Both the position numbers and the translations under genes were made by a program. DNA of 64,000 bases from DATEMU01 sp964414585. GTDB lineage: Bacteria > Planctomycetota > Phycisphaerae > UBA1845 > UTPLA1. Positions within the stretch are counted from its first letter, which is position 1; the number at the start of each line of letters is the position of its first letter. The stretch is taken from the NCBI GenBank assembly GCA_964414585.1, contig CAYPXR010000009.1, positions 23,525-87,524 of the forward strand, in the 5' to 3' direction. Positions 43,267 to 52,511 of this stretch are shown here, one piece after another. The notes under the pieces were generated by a model. The model had not been told where the DNA came from and made no database searches. It saw only the letters and a program-made list of their open reading frames with translations.

Positions 43267-44051
43267 GGTGACGGAGGATTGTATTCGCCGGCAAGCGGGC
43301 CGACCCACATTTTCGTATCGTAATCAAACCGGACTCGGCCATTTTGCCGGTGGCGATCGAAGGTGCGATGAAGTTCAGCCATCAATTCCTCAAATGAAGG
43401 ATGGCCCTCTTTGGGCATGTAGGACGACGACGTCAGTCGCCCGCGGACGCCGTTGAATTCGAAGACCTGTTCGTTGGGAAACGTCCTTCGCTCGTACGCA
43501 TCGCCGAAGAATCGATCGATGCGGCCGTCTTTCTCGGCATTTTCGTGATTGATCTGGTGGAAGTCGATGGCAAAGCGATGGATCAAGGCCTCGTAGTCCT
43601 TCATGAACGGCGAGTCAAGCCGCCGGTTGTTCCACAAGAGCACGACTCGGCCATCCGGCTTGAGAATGCGGCGGCACTCGCGCTGCGCCGCTTCAACATC
43701 GAACCAGTGAAAGGCCTGCGCCGCGACGACCCAATCAACGGACGCATCCGGCAACGTCGTCGCCTCGGCCCGGCCGTCGATGCTGTGAAAGGAGGGATAA
43801 CGGCCGAGCCGTTTTTCCGCCGCGCCGCGCATGTCAGCGTTGGGCTCGACCGCGTAAACCGCGTTGCTGTGGCGGAGGAAGAGTTCGGCGGAGATGCCGG
43901 TACCGCTGCCGAGGTCGGCGATGGCATGCGATGCCTTAAGACCGAATTCGCCATTCAACGATTCGATGACCGCCGGCGGATAGCCGGGACGATAGCGAAT
44001 GTAATCGTCCACTCGATCGGAAAATCGCGTGAGGGCGTTTTCGGCGGGCAT
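43263..44051 (-). CDS. Class I SAM-dependent methyltransferase
   Basis: A 262-residue methyltransferase. Motif I is A-D-L-G-S-G-T-G-I-S-A, motif II has Y-A-V-E-P-N-A-D-M, and later A-Q-A-F-H-W-F-D and L-K-P-D-G-R-V-V-L-L match the family with methylation of small molecules (UbiE/Coq5 relatives). The substrate is not predicted. ATG 44051 was taken; a TTG six bases upstream is also in frame. It overlaps the ferredoxin gene by four bases and may be co-regulated with it. Confidence 0.85.
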   Translation of the reverse strand: MPAENALTRFSDRVDDYIRYRPGYPPAVIESLNGEFGLKASHAIADLGSGTGISAELFLRHSNAVYAVEPNADMRGAAEKRLGRYPSFHSIDGRAEATTLPDASVDWVVAAQAFHWFDVEAAQRECRRILKPDGRVVLLWNNRRLDSPFMKDYEALIHRFAIDFHQINHENAEKDGRIDRFFGDAYERRTFPNEQVFEFNGVRGRLTSSSYMPKEGHPSFEELMAELHRTFDRHRQNGRVRFDYDTKMWVGPLAGEYNPPSP

Positions 44052-44077
44052 GGGCAAATTGTAACGCGCCGGCGTCG

Positions 44078-45856
44078 CTAGGGCGTCGGCGGCACCGCCA
44101 CGGGCGGCGGCGGCGGCATGACCGGGTGACTGGCGGCGGGCTGCGACGACGCAGGCTGCGACGTCGTCGGCGCGGTTCTCAAGGCGGTCACCAGGCCTTC
44201 CAGGACCTTGGCCAACTCTTCCCGGCGCGGATCCGGTTTGGGCGGTGGCGCCTCCGACTTGACCCAGTCCGGTTTCGGACTGGTCAAGGGCGCATTCACA
44301 TCGATCGGGCTTTCCTTCAATTTCGATTGGTTTTCTTGCGCGGCCAGCTCCGTGGCGGCGTTCGCCATGAGCTTGGCCGTCATCGCGTACACATCTTCCG
44401 AACCGCCGACGCCCGAACCGATCTGCTGGATGATCGGGGCCAGTTGTTTCGCGGTCTCGGGCGACAACTTGTTGAGCATTTCGAGGGCGGCGCGGGCCTC
44501 GTCGGCTTTGTTGCGTTCCTGGACGAGCGCTTCGACCTGCGCCTGTTTTTTCGTGACTTGTTCGGCCGCCTGCTTCAGGACGACATTTTGCTGTTCGACC
44601 TTTCTCGAAAAATGAAAAACAATCGCGCCGAGCGAAATCAGGAAGATCAGGGCCATCGCGACAATGCCCATCCCGGTCTTGTGTCTCGTCGCCGCCTTGC
44701 GAAGGAGATACAGGCTACTCGCCGGCTTCGCGGAGATCGGCTCTCCGGCCAGAAAGCGCCCGATGTCGCCGGCGAGGGCGTCGACGGATTGATAGCGGTC
44801 CTCCTTGCGCTTCTCCAACGCCTTGAGGATGATTGTGCTGAGGTCGCTGTCGATCCGCGAGACGCGTTTGCTCGGATGCGTTGGTTCCGCGTGGGCGATG
44901 TTGTGCAGGACCTTGCCCATGGCCACGTTCGTTTCGTAGGGCATGTGCCCGGTGACGATTTCGTAGAGCACGACCCCCATCGCGTAAACGTCGACGCGGA
45001 TGTCGACGCCCGTGGGATCGCCGGTCGCCTGTTCCGGCGACATGTACGCCGGAGTGCCGACGATCTGCGCTGTGACGGAGGTGTTGACCTCGCCGAGCAG
45101 ACCGGCCTTGGCCAGGCCGAAGTCGAGGATGTGCGGTTCGCCGTCGCCGTCGACGAGGATGTTCGTCGGCTTGAGATCGCGGTGGATGACCCCGCGCTGG
45201 TGCGCGTAGCTGACCGGTCCGCAGATTTTCAGGAAGAGTCGAAGCCGGCCCTTCAGGTCCGGTTCCTGTGTGCGAATGTAATCGCCGAGACTCAGCCCGA
45301 AGATGTGCTCCATCGCGTAGTACATCCGTCCGTCGGCCTGGCCGCTGTCGTAGATCGGGATGATGTTGGCGTGTTTGAGCTGCGCGGCGAGGGCGATCTC
45401 ACGCTCAAAGCGCCGGCGCGCGTTGTCGGAGGCGAAAGGCCCTTCGAGAAGGAGCTTCAGCGCGACGAGCCGCTTGGTCGATTTCTGGATCGCTTTGTAA
45501 ACGATGCCCATGCCGCCGCGGCCGATCTGCTTGAGCACGTCGTAGCCGGGAATGTCCGGAAGGGGGGCATTGGGCTCCGAAAGGGGGTCTTCAGTGGAGC
45601 TGCCTTTGCCGCGAAAGGGGCCGGCCTGTTCGCGCGTCACGTCGTTCGATGAGCCGAGTTTGGCGAGCAGGTCGAGGCCGCCCAGATGTTCACGCAGTTC
45701 CGCCGCGTCTTCGGGGTGTTCAGAGAGGAAGGCTTCCGCCGACAGGACTTCGCCCCGTTCCCGGCGATCGAAATATTCATTGATCAACTCGCCCAGCCGC
45801 TGTTCGCGAGGGCTTCCGTCGAGGGAGTCTGCCGGGTTGTCGTTTGGAGGGGTCAT
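44078..45856 (-). CDS. Membrane Ser/Thr protein kinase with Pro-rich tail
   Basis: A 592-residue Hanks kinase. An N-terminal ~60-residue helical part (L-G-E-L-I-N-E-Y-F-D-R-R-E-R-G-E) is common in planctomycete kinases. The kinase domain has G-R-G-G-M-G (112-117), Lys 134, H-R-D-L-K-P with Asp 227, and D-F-G (245-247); it appears active. A single transmembrane helix at about 396-416 leads to a coiled-coil-prone part rich in Gln and Glu, then a Pro/Ser-rich tail (P-P-P-P-P-V-A-V-P-P). The tail probably lies outside. It is divergent from the ECF sigma factor at 46188. Confidence 0.93.
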   Translation of the reverse strand: MTPPNDNPADSLDGSPREQRLGELINEYFDRRERGEVLSAEAFLSEHPEDAAELREHLGGLDLLAKLGSSNDVTREQAGPFRGKGSSTEDPLSEPNAPLPDIPGYDVLKQIGRGGMGIVYKAIQKSTKRLVALKLLLEGPFASDNARRRFEREIALAAQLKHANIIPIYDSGQADGRMYYAMEHIFGLSLGDYIRTQEPDLKGRLRLFLKICGPVSYAHQRGVIHRDLKPTNILVDGDGEPHILDFGLAKAGLLGEVNTSVTAQIVGTPAYMSPEQATGDPTGVDIRVDVYAMGVVLYEIVTGHMPYETNVAMGKVLHNIAHAEPTHPSKRVSRIDSDLSTIILKALEKRKEDRYQSVDALAGDIGRFLAGEPISAKPASSLYLLRKAATRHKTGMGIVAMALIFLISLGAIVFHFSRKVEQQNVVLKQAAEQVTKKQAQVEALVQERNKADEARAALEMLNKLSPETAKQLAPIIQQIGSGVGGSEDVYAMTAKLMANAATELAAQENQSKLKESPIDVNAPLTSPKPDWVKSEAPPPKPDPRREELAKVLEGLVTALRTAPTTSQPASSQPAASHPVMPPPPPVAVPPTP

Positions 45857-46187
45857 TTTGCGGGAATGCCTGCGGGCGGTCACCTATGCGCCCGTATCTT
45901 GTTCTCTCATAACGACCTGTGGCGGTTTTGCCAAGGACGGTGGCAAAGCCGATCGCCGGGAGGGGCTCCAATCCCTTCCGGAATAGACGGAAACGAGCGC
46001 TAATACCTGACAATATTCAACTTACCACAAATTTCTTCTGGGACCATTAGAAATTCACAAGTTCTTTCGAACCAGCCTGCTCCGAAGCTGTCCTGTAGGC
46101 CGCACCGTGGGTTATTGTATGGGGGGACAGAGTTTATTCCCGTTCGAGGCATCCCTCCCGGTGGTAAGGATCGGGGGGATGGTGTAA
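45857..46187 (+). other. Divergent intergenic region between kinase and ECF sigma genes
   Basis: This 331-base stretch separates the divergent kinase and sigma factor genes and must hold their promoters. An AT-rich patch at about 46001-46060 is visible. No gene, RNA or clear -35/-10 pair was found. Confidence 0.5.
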
Positions 46188-46829
46188 GTGGGGACAAGCG
46201 TGCCGGATACAAGCGAAACCCAAATCCTGATCAAGAGTGCCCGAAAGGGGGATGAGCAGGCGGTCCGGCGGCTTTTGGTGATTTACCACCCGCGGCTCAA
46301 GGCACGACTCCTTCGACAAATGGACCCGACGATGCGCTCGAAAATCGAGCCGGAGGACATTCTCCAGCAAGTTTATCTGGAGACCTTCCGGGCGATCGGT
46401 TCGTTTGAATATCAGGGGCCGGATTCGTTCCTGCGCTGGATGTACGCCATCCTCGATCGCAAGTTGATCGACGAGCATCGGGCGATGCGCGCCGAGCGGC
46501 GCGATGTGCGTCGCGAAGTGAAGCCGTCGCCGACGGCCGGGAACCAGACGACATACATCGATCTCCTGGCGAGGATCACCTCGGAGAGCGGGACTCCGAG
46601 CCAGGTCGTGCGCAAGGAAGAGGCGCTGGGCGTCCTCGCGGCATGCGTGGCGACGCTGCCGGATCATTATCGGGACGTGATCAAGATGCGCTTCATCGAA
46701 GGCCGGCCCGTCGCCGACGTGGCCAAGACGCTCCGGCGGTCAATCGGTTCCATTCATATGATCTGCCACCGGGCGCTCAAGCAGCTTCGCGATCAGGCCG
46801 AAAAGCTGGGAATCACCCACGACGAGTAA
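46188..46829 (+). CDS. ECF-type RNA polymerase sigma factor
   Basis: A 213-residue sigma factor. Region 2 shows D-P-T-M-R-S-K-I-E-P-E-D-I-L-Q-Q-V-Y-L-E-T-F-R, with F-L-R-W-M-Y-A-I-L-D-R-K, and region 4 shows L-P-D-H-Y-R-D-V-I-K-M-R-F-I-E-G-R-P-V-A-D-V-A-K-T-L-R-R-S ending in a helix-turn-helix. It belongs to a different subgroup from the sigma factor at 1966. It is divergent from a Ser/Thr kinase gene, again pairing sigma and kinase. The GTG at 46188 lies behind a G-rich site (about ten bases). Confidence 0.9.
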   Translation: MGTSVPDTSETQILIKSARKGDEQAVRRLLVIYHPRLKARLLRQMDPTMRSKIEPEDILQQVYLETFRAIGSFEYQGPDSFLRWMYAILDRKLIDEHRAMRAERRDVRREVKPSPTAGNQTTYIDLLARITSESGTPSQVVRKEEALGVLAACVATLPDHYRDVIKMRFIEGRPVADVAKTLRRSIGSIHMICHRALKQLRDQAEKLGITHDE

Positions 46830-46860
46830 TGGAAGACGTTGGGTTCATTGGGAGATGACC

Positions 46861-47097
46861 ATGCGAAAGCGTTTGTGGCGCACGCTATTCAGCCTTGGGT
46901 TGTTGGCGACGATGACGCCGTTGGTGTCCGGATGCGGGACTCGGTTTTTCGAAGACCTGTCCCAGGCGCTGGAAAACGCCGCCGACGGCACGGAGGACTT
47001 CGGCGACGCGGTCGACGAATTCTTTGACGATCTCGACGACGGCGATGATCTCGACGACGCACTGGATGATTTGTTTGATGAGATCTCGGACGACTGA
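46861..47097 (+). CDS. Small acidic lipoprotein
   Basis: A 78-residue protein with a basic/hydrophobic leader and the lipobox L-V-S-G-C-G. The mature part is very acidic, with repeated D-D-L-D-D and E-D-F-G-D-A stretches, and no known domain. GGGAG six bases before the ATG at 46861 favours it over the ATG at 46855. It lies 31 bases after the ECF sigma factor on the same strand, so it may be a downstream target or partner. Function unknown. Confidence 0.65.
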   Translation: MRKRLWRTLFSLGLLATMTPLVSGCGTRFFEDLSQALENAADGTEDFGDAVDEFFDDLDDGDDLDDALDDLFDEISDD

Positions 47098-47965
47098 ACC
47101 CATCCAAACCTCGCGGCGGAGCGGGCGGACTCCGCGATCAACTCCTTCGCCGGATCACAATTCGGCCGACACCCGGCCCGCCCGCGCAACGGTCGCCGTC
47201 TTCCCGAGTGAGTCCGGCGACCGAGTTCAGTGCCGCGCGGCGGAAATCGCCGCACGCCTCGGCCTCTCGCTCGTTCAATTCGCCGATCCCGCCTTTGAAA
47301 TGCTTTTGACGGTGACGGCCGATCGCCTGGAGCTGCGATTTCCACGACCCGGCGGACCGCGACCGTTGTCCGTGGATTTTGTCGGCGGCCGACACATCCA
47401 TGCGCGCGGCGGGAATCGTTTCGGGCTGCTCTTCAAGGCCGTCGGCCTTCCGAAAGGCCCACCGACGGTACTCGATGCCACCGCCGGGCTGGGCCGCGCC
47501 GCTTTTCATCTCGCCGGCCGCGGCTGTCGGGTGACCGCTATCGAGCGATCGCCGGTCCTGTTCGAGTTGCTCCAGGACGGGCTGGAAAGAGCCGAAAGCC
47601 TGCCGGCGATTCAAAAGCGCCTGGGAGATCGCCTTCGAATCCTTCACGGCGACAGCCGGGATTATTTACGACGGCTCGCCGGGCAGAACGCGCCGGATGT
47701 GGTGTATCTCGATCCGATGTTCCCGATCACGAGGAAATCCGCCTTGGTCAAAGTGGAGATGCGCATCCTGCGGCGGCTCGTCGGTGACGACGTCGATTCA
47801 GTCGAGCTGCTTGAGGCGGCCCGCGCCGCGGCGAGGAAACGCGTGGTGGTGAAGCGCAATCGCCAGGATGCGCCCCTGGTCCCGAACCCCAATCATACTC
47901 ATAGTGATGGGATCACCCGCTATGATGTTTACTTGCGTCCTCAACATTTTTCATCGTCGCTCTGA
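47078..47965 (+). CDS. rsmJ: 16S rRNA (guanine1516-N2)-methyltransferase
   Basis: An RsmJ-like enzyme of about 295 residues that methylates G1516 in the small-subunit rRNA. It has the SAM motif V-L-D-A-T-A-G-L-G-R-A-A-F, V-T-A-I-E-R-S-P-V, the catalytic-region D-V-V-Y-L-D-P-M-F-P and the late K-R-V-V-V-K-R motif, plus the N-terminal L-S-V-D-F-V-G-G segment. The exact start is unclear: between 47098 and the motif region there is no in-frame start codon, so ATG 47078 (or 47066), overlapping the lipoprotein, is used. It ends overlapping the convergent rsmH by 53 bases. Confidence 0.85.
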   Translation: MRSRTTEPIQTSRRSGRTPRSTPSPDHNSADTRPARATVAVFPSESGDRVQCRAAEIAARLGLSLVQFADPAFEMLLTVTADRLELRFPRPGGPRPLSVDFVGGRHIHARGGNRFGLLFKAVGLPKGPPTVLDATAGLGRAAFHLAGRGCRVTAIERSPVLFELLQDGLERAESLPAIQKRLGDRLRILHGDSRDYLRRLAGQNAPDVVYLDPMFPITRKSALVKVEMRILRRLVGDDVDSVELLEAARAAARKRVVVKRNRQDAPLVPNPNHTHSDGITRYDVYLRPQHFSSSL

Positions 47966-49061
47966 TTGGGCCGCGTGATGTCGCCAATGCCCGGACCGCC
48001 CAGCGGAACTTCGCGGGCGCGCTGCGCGGATTGTCATGCCGTTCGGCTGAAGCGGGGCGCAGGGGTTCTTCTGAGATGGCAGAGTACACGCCTTCGCGCA
48101 GTCCGTCGCGCAAAGCGTGTTTCACGCGGCGATCCTCGCCGCTGTGGAACGTGAGGAGGCCCAGGCGGCCGCCGGGATTCAAACAAGTGGGGGCGATGCG
48201 GAGCAGTTGTTCGAGACCCTGCATTTCCTCATTGACCAGGATTCGCAGCGTCTGAAACGTACGGGCGGCAGGGTGCGGGTCGGATCGTCCGGCGGCGCGC
48301 CAGGACTTGCGCGTCATTCCCTGCGCGTGCAGAACAAGGTCCGCCAATTCCTCCGTTCGAGTGATCGGCCGTTCGGCTTGGCGGCGGACAATCGCTTGCG
48401 CGATCACTTTGTGTTGCGGTTCGTCCGCCAAATCGCGCAGGGCGGCGGACAGATCTTCAACAGCAGTCGTGCGCAGGACATCGGCGGCAGTGCGCGGACG
48501 TCGCGGATCCATCCGCATATCCAGCGGACCGTCGTGCTTATAGGAAAACCCGCGAGCCGGATCGTCGATCTGCATGCTGCTCAGACCGAGATCGGCGAAC
48601 AGGAGGTCCACGCCCATCTGCCCATGCGTCGCCAGAACCTTCGGCAGGCCGGCGAAATGGCTGTGATGCAGGTGCAGCCGCGCGGGATCGACGAGGGACG
48701 CCAGCCGTCGGCCGGTCGCTTCCAGTTGCGGACCATCAAGATCGAGCCCGATGAATCGTCCGTCAGGCGCGGTGCGTTCGAGAAGCGCGAGCGCGTGGCC
48801 GCCGTAACCCAGTGTGAGATCGGCGACGATGTCGCCCGGCCCTGGGCGCAACGCGGTGAGCACCTCGGCGACCATGATGGGCACATGCGTTCCGGCCGGC
48901 GTGCGGCCTTGCGAGCGGACGTGGGCCTCCATCTCGGGATACTTTTCAGCGTCGCGCTCCTTGTATCGCTCGTCAAATCGGCGCGGGTGCGTGCCGGCGT
49001 ATCGCGGTCGCCGGCGATGAGGGGTTGAGCCGGGGCCGGAATGGGACGAGTCGTCGGTCAT
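47913..49061 (-). CDS. rsmH: 16S rRNA (cytosine1402-N4)-methyltransferase
   Basis: A 382-residue RsmH (MraW). The marks are H-V-P-I-M-V-A-E-V-L near residue 60, D-L-T-L-G-Y-G-G-H-A (SAM loop), G-L-D-L-D-G, A-D-L-G-L-S-S-M-Q-I-D-D, R-T-F-Q-T-L-R-I-L-V-N-E-E and H-S-G-E-D-R-R-V-K, which are specific to the family. An N-terminal extension of about 55 charged residues is longer than usual. Usually found in the dcw cell-division cluster; here it is isolated and faces rsmJ, another 16S methyltransferase. Confidence 0.95.
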   Translation of the reverse strand: MTDDSSHSGPGSTPHRRRPRYAGTHPRRFDERYKERDAEKYPEMEAHVRSQGRTPAGTHVPIMVAEVLTALRPGPGDIVADLTLGYGGHALALLERTAPDGRFIGLDLDGPQLEATGRRLASLVDPARLHLHHSHFAGLPKVLATHGQMGVDLLFADLGLSSMQIDDPARGFSYKHDGPLDMRMDPRRPRTAADVLRTTAVEDLSAALRDLADEPQHKVIAQAIVRRQAERPITRTEELADLVLHAQGMTRKSWRAAGRSDPHPAARTFQTLRILVNEEMQGLEQLLRIAPTCLNPGGRLGLLTFHSGEDRRVKHALRDGLREGVYSAISEEPLRPASAERHDNPRSAPAKFRWAVRALATSRGPIRATMKNVEDASKHHSG

Positions 49062-49095
49062 TCAGGGATCTTAATCGAATTCGGCGACGGCTATT

Positions 49096-50736
49096 TTACG
49101 GCGCGACGTGAAAAACGTCGCCCGACAGTGCCGTGATGCCCGTGTTGCGACGGATGACGTCCGACAGACGGGTGTTTTCCAGGAGGAAGACATCCAATAG
49201 GCTGAAGGACGGGTCATATCGGTAGAAGAACCGGTCGCCGTCGCGCAGCCGCGTGAACTGATCGCCCAGCACCGTCGTGATTAATTCGCCGACCTGCGCG
49301 CCCGGCAGGTGGTCTTCGCAGATTCCGCCGAGCCACGGGTCGATCGAATTGACGTCGGGATAGGCCTGTTGAAGGCGCTGCTGAACCTGCGGATCGCTGG
49401 AGATTTCGGCGAAGCTTGCCTTGCGCGCGAGTCCGTATGCTTCGCGTAGCGAGTTGTAATCCGGCAATCCGTGGTCACGGCCGCGCTGCATGTTGAGAGA
49501 GGACAGGTCTAACCCGCCCTGACCGGGCTGGCCGAACAAGAAGTTTCGCAGATCGTCTACGATCATGTTGTCGATTCGCTGCATCCTTTGAACCGACAGG
49601 CCCAGCAACAGCGGCTCAATTCCGCCCTGCAGGATCACCTTTTGCGGATCGAAAAACGCTTCGCGCAGCGGTAAGGCGCCGGCCGGCCAGGGCGTTCCGT
49701 CGGGGTTCCGCCGCTGAATCTGCGGGGAAATCATCGTGTGGCCGATGCGATAGGCCGCATTCGCAAACTCGTTGGCGATCGACGCATTGACGTTCGGATC
49801 GTAATGACCCGCGGCCGCGTCCGGCGAGTAGGGGCCCAGCAGTGCGGGCAGAAACTCCCGATAGGTGATCACCTGAACCAGCGCGCCGACCATCTTTCGC
49901 GCACGCTGATAGATCTGTTCGTCGCTCCAATCGGGATGGGCCGAGGCGATTTCGCGGGCCAGGCGATTATGTTCGCGCATGAAAAGCGTATGCACCGCCG
50001 TCAGTCCCGCCTGCTCGTTCGCGCGAATGTCGCCTGCCGTGAACAGCGACGTGCTGAAGCTCGGCTGATTGCCGGGCCCGCCGTTCACCATCGTTCCGTC
50101 ACTAAAGGGCAGCAGGTTGCCGTCGCCGGTCTTCAGTTCGCCGCCGACGCCCGAGCGCAGCCAGGCCGCCCGAACGGCGTCCGATCCATAAACATTCGAC
50201 GCATCGATGTAGGCGGTCAGTTCGTTGACCTGCTGCCGCGGGTTGCCGGGCGCCGTGCCGGTCGAGAGGTCATATTCGGACCGCAGGAGCATGATGAGCT
50301 GGTTTCCGGTGCTGGTCGGGTCGAACATCGGATCGCCGGAAGGGACATTGATCGGGAACGGCTCGTTCGGCGTTATGTTGAGCGACAGATTGAGGTCATG
50401 GTCGATGAACTGACCCCATTGCCAGACCCAGTCGGACAAATTGGCATCGTTGAGGATCGACTGACCGGCCTGATCGACCACCATGTTGCTGATGGCGCGC
50501 GGACTGGCCTGGTTCATTCGTGCGGGCATGGACATGCCGTCCATATAGGCGGGCGTCGCCATGCGCCGTTCCATCGTGAACGCCTTTCCCCAATCCGGAT
50601 GGGCCAGGTTATTTCCCGATCCGTCAATGCTCCGGTCTTCGGAGGGTTGAAACGTGTTGACGAGGAAAAACCCAGGGCATCCGCCGACAAAGAACAGGGC
50701 ACCCAGGATCGTCAGGATTGGGGCGCGATTTTTCAT
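49096..50736 (-). CDS. Animal-type haem peroxidase (peroxinectin-like)
   Basis: A 546-residue exported peroxidase of the animal haem-peroxidase superfamily. The leader ends in V-G-G-C, suggesting a lipoprotein. The distal-His motif W-G-Q-F-I-D-H-D, the A-G-D-I-R-A-N-E-Q-A-G-L segment, L-F-M-R-E-H-N-R-L-A and the proximal-His motif Y-R-I-G-H-T-M-I are all present, as is R-G-R-D-H-G-L-P-D-Y near the C-terminus. It probably oxidises halides or phenols with peroxide outside the cytoplasmic membrane. Bacterial members have been described but are not common; horizontal gain is possible but not shown here. Confidence 0.9.
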   Translation of the reverse strand: MKNRAPILTILGALFFVGGCPGFFLVNTFQPSEDRSIDGSGNNLAHPDWGKAFTMERRMATPAYMDGMSMPARMNQASPRAISNMVVDQAGQSILNDANLSDWVWQWGQFIDHDLNLSLNITPNEPFPINVPSGDPMFDPTSTGNQLIMLLRSEYDLSTGTAPGNPRQQVNELTAYIDASNVYGSDAVRAAWLRSGVGGELKTGDGNLLPFSDGTMVNGGPGNQPSFSTSLFTAGDIRANEQAGLTAVHTLFMREHNRLAREIASAHPDWSDEQIYQRARKMVGALVQVITYREFLPALLGPYSPDAAAGHYDPNVNASIANEFANAAYRIGHTMISPQIQRRNPDGTPWPAGALPLREAFFDPQKVILQGGIEPLLLGLSVQRMQRIDNMIVDDLRNFLFGQPGQGGLDLSSLNMQRGRDHGLPDYNSLREAYGLARKASFAEISSDPQVQQRLQQAYPDVNSIDPWLGGICEDHLPGAQVGELITTVLGDQFTRLRDGDRFFYRYDPSFSLLDVFLLENTRLSDVIRRNTGITALSGDVFHVAP

Positions 50737-50946
50737 GGAATGTTCTCGAAGTATGGGCGAGGAAAACAGACGTCATGCCTCGATGACCTGGCGAATATCT
50801 TACCGCAAATTGAAGTGAGTTGGAACGGGGACGGCGTGTCACATTGCCATGTTCGAGAAAGCCGGAAAACCGGGCCATAGACGCGGAATTAGAGGACCCG
50901 GGATCCCCTCCATGGGATGCGTCCCGGATCGCCCGCACGAATCGGA

Positions 50947-52182
50947 CTACTTGGCGGCTTTCAGGAAATACGGCACCACAATCTCGGAGGCAATGAGCAC
51001 GATCACAATCCATTCGAGGATTTCCATCCGCCGGCCGGACTGCTCGTCGACGAGTTTTTGGTGGAGTTCGTCGAGCGTGTGCAATTTTCGGAGGATGCTC
51101 TGATCCCAGTCGGCGAGGTGAAAGCGCCGGGCGGCCAGGGCATAGAGCCGGGCAAGATGCTGGTCGCCGACGAGCTTCAAGGCGTTGTTGATTCCCTCGA
51201 AGAGAACCGCGTTTTCCATTTGCAGCGCGGCCAGGCGGCGACGCTCGGCCCGGTGGGGGTCCAGCAGCAACCCCAGCGGCGAGCGGAAGCGCGTGCGGGC
51301 GTCCCGCTTTAAGAGCGACGCCGAAGATCGTTCAAGAATGGTGTCCAGCCGGTCGTCGATGAAACGCATCTCCAGGAGTTCCACGTTGGCAAACTCGAGC
51401 ACGGCCAGCGTGTCGTCGGCCTGGGCATCGAGCAATAGCGCGGCATTCCAGTCGATCACGGCGGCATCCGTCGGCGCATAGGACAATTGAGCCGTGAGCG
51501 TAACTTCGACCGCCTGGGGCGACAGCGGGCCGGACTCCGAGAGCAGAAGGCGGGCGATGAGGTCGCCGTTGGCCTGGACGATCGCCTGCGCCGGCGCGGC
51601 GGGCGACCATCGGCTGGCGTGATAGACCGTGTAATCTTCCACGAGATCGACCACGCCGGGCCGTTCGATCGCGCCGGCCAAACGGAGCGTCAATTCCTCG
51701 ACTCGCCGACGCGCGTCGGTTTGCAGGACTCTGTTGTCGCCAAACGATTCGGCCAGTGGGAGCAGGGCTTCGAGGGGCAGGCCGGTCGCGTTGCCTTCAA
51801 GGGGGATCCGGTAGGCCACCGAGACGGCTCCAAAATCATAAAGCGTGCATTCGACGCGCGGCGCGACGCGAAAACCGGCGAATTCGCAGGTGGTCAAATC
51901 GGTGGCAGGCTGGTCGATCTGCAAGGGCGCAGGTCGGAATTGAAGATAGGTCGGCGCCCGGCGACGATGGGGGATTCCCGTCCGGCGGGCTTCCTCGGTG
52001 GTCTTCGCCGGAGTCGCGGCCAAGGTTCGCTGCGCCGCATCGAGATCGATGCTGTAACCAACGTCGAACGCGAAAAAGACCCGGCAATTCCCTTCGTGGA
52101 GGCGAAGGCCCTCCGCGGCGGCGGCGGATCGCGTTTCGTCCATCGATCCGGGGTCTGCAGGATGGGTATAAACCTTGCTCAT
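50947..52182 (-). CDS. RMD1/DUF155-family membrane protein
   Basis: A 411-residue protein resembling RMD1/DUF155 (RMND1 relatives, studied mostly in mitochondria and yeast). The family marks are the F-G-A-V-S-V-A-Y strand, a helical central part with A-R-R-R-V-E-E-L-T-L, and the C-terminal W-D-Q-S-I-L-R-K-L-H-T-L, R-R-M-E-I-L-E-W-I-V-I-V-L-I-A-S-E-I, the last forming the single membrane helix at the C-terminus. The role in bacteria is not known. It is followed by the repeat island and has no functional neighbours. Confidence 0.75.
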   Translation of the reverse strand: MSKVYTHPADPGSMDETRSAAAAEGLRLHEGNCRVFFAFDVGYSIDLDAAQRTLAATPAKTTEEARRTGIPHRRRAPTYLQFRPAPLQIDQPATDLTTCEFAGFRVAPRVECTLYDFGAVSVAYRIPLEGNATGLPLEALLPLAESFGDNRVLQTDARRRVEELTLRLAGAIERPGVVDLVEDYTVYHASRWSPAAPAQAIVQANGDLIARLLLSESGPLSPQAVEVTLTAQLSYAPTDAAVIDWNAALLLDAQADDTLAVLEFANVELLEMRFIDDRLDTILERSSASLLKRDARTRFRSPLGLLLDPHRAERRRLAALQMENAVLFEGINNALKLVGDQHLARLYALAARRFHLADWDQSILRKLHTLDELHQKLVDEQSGRRMEILEWIVIVLIASEIVVPYFLKAAK

Positions 52183-52353
52183 GATGGCACGTCCGACCGG
52201 AGTATAGGGCTTCCGGCCGCCGGCCGGGGGATCGCGTCATTCGCGGGGTCGAGTCGCCCGGTGTTTTTTGGGGGATGAGCGATGGCGAAGGACAATAAGG
52301 AAAGGTGACGTGTCGAAGCGGAACCGGGGACGGGTTGAAAAAGCCTGTTTGTG

Positions 52354-52390
52354 GGCTGAAGGAAGCTGAAGGAGGCTGAAGGAGGCTGAA
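52354..52390 (+). repeat. Tandem GGCTGAAGGA-type repeat
   Basis: GGCTGAA and its variants (GAAGGAAGCTGAAGGAG) recur four times in tandem with little change. Confidence 0.7.
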
Positions 52391-52479
52391 TCTGATCCGC
52401 CGATGACGCCGATTGGACGCGGATGGAGGCAAGGATTTTTTTCCTCGCGCAATCGACCGCAAACGAGCGCAAACGGCAA

Positions 52480-52511
52480 AGGCTTGAGGCTTGAGACCTG
52501 AGGCTTGAGGT
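52480..52511 (+). repeat. Tandem GGCTTGAG-type repeat, copy 1
   Basis: AGGCTTGAGGCTTGAGACCT followed by GAGGCTTGAGG: three or four AGGCTTGAG units. The same motif returns at 52743-52767. Confidence 0.7.
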
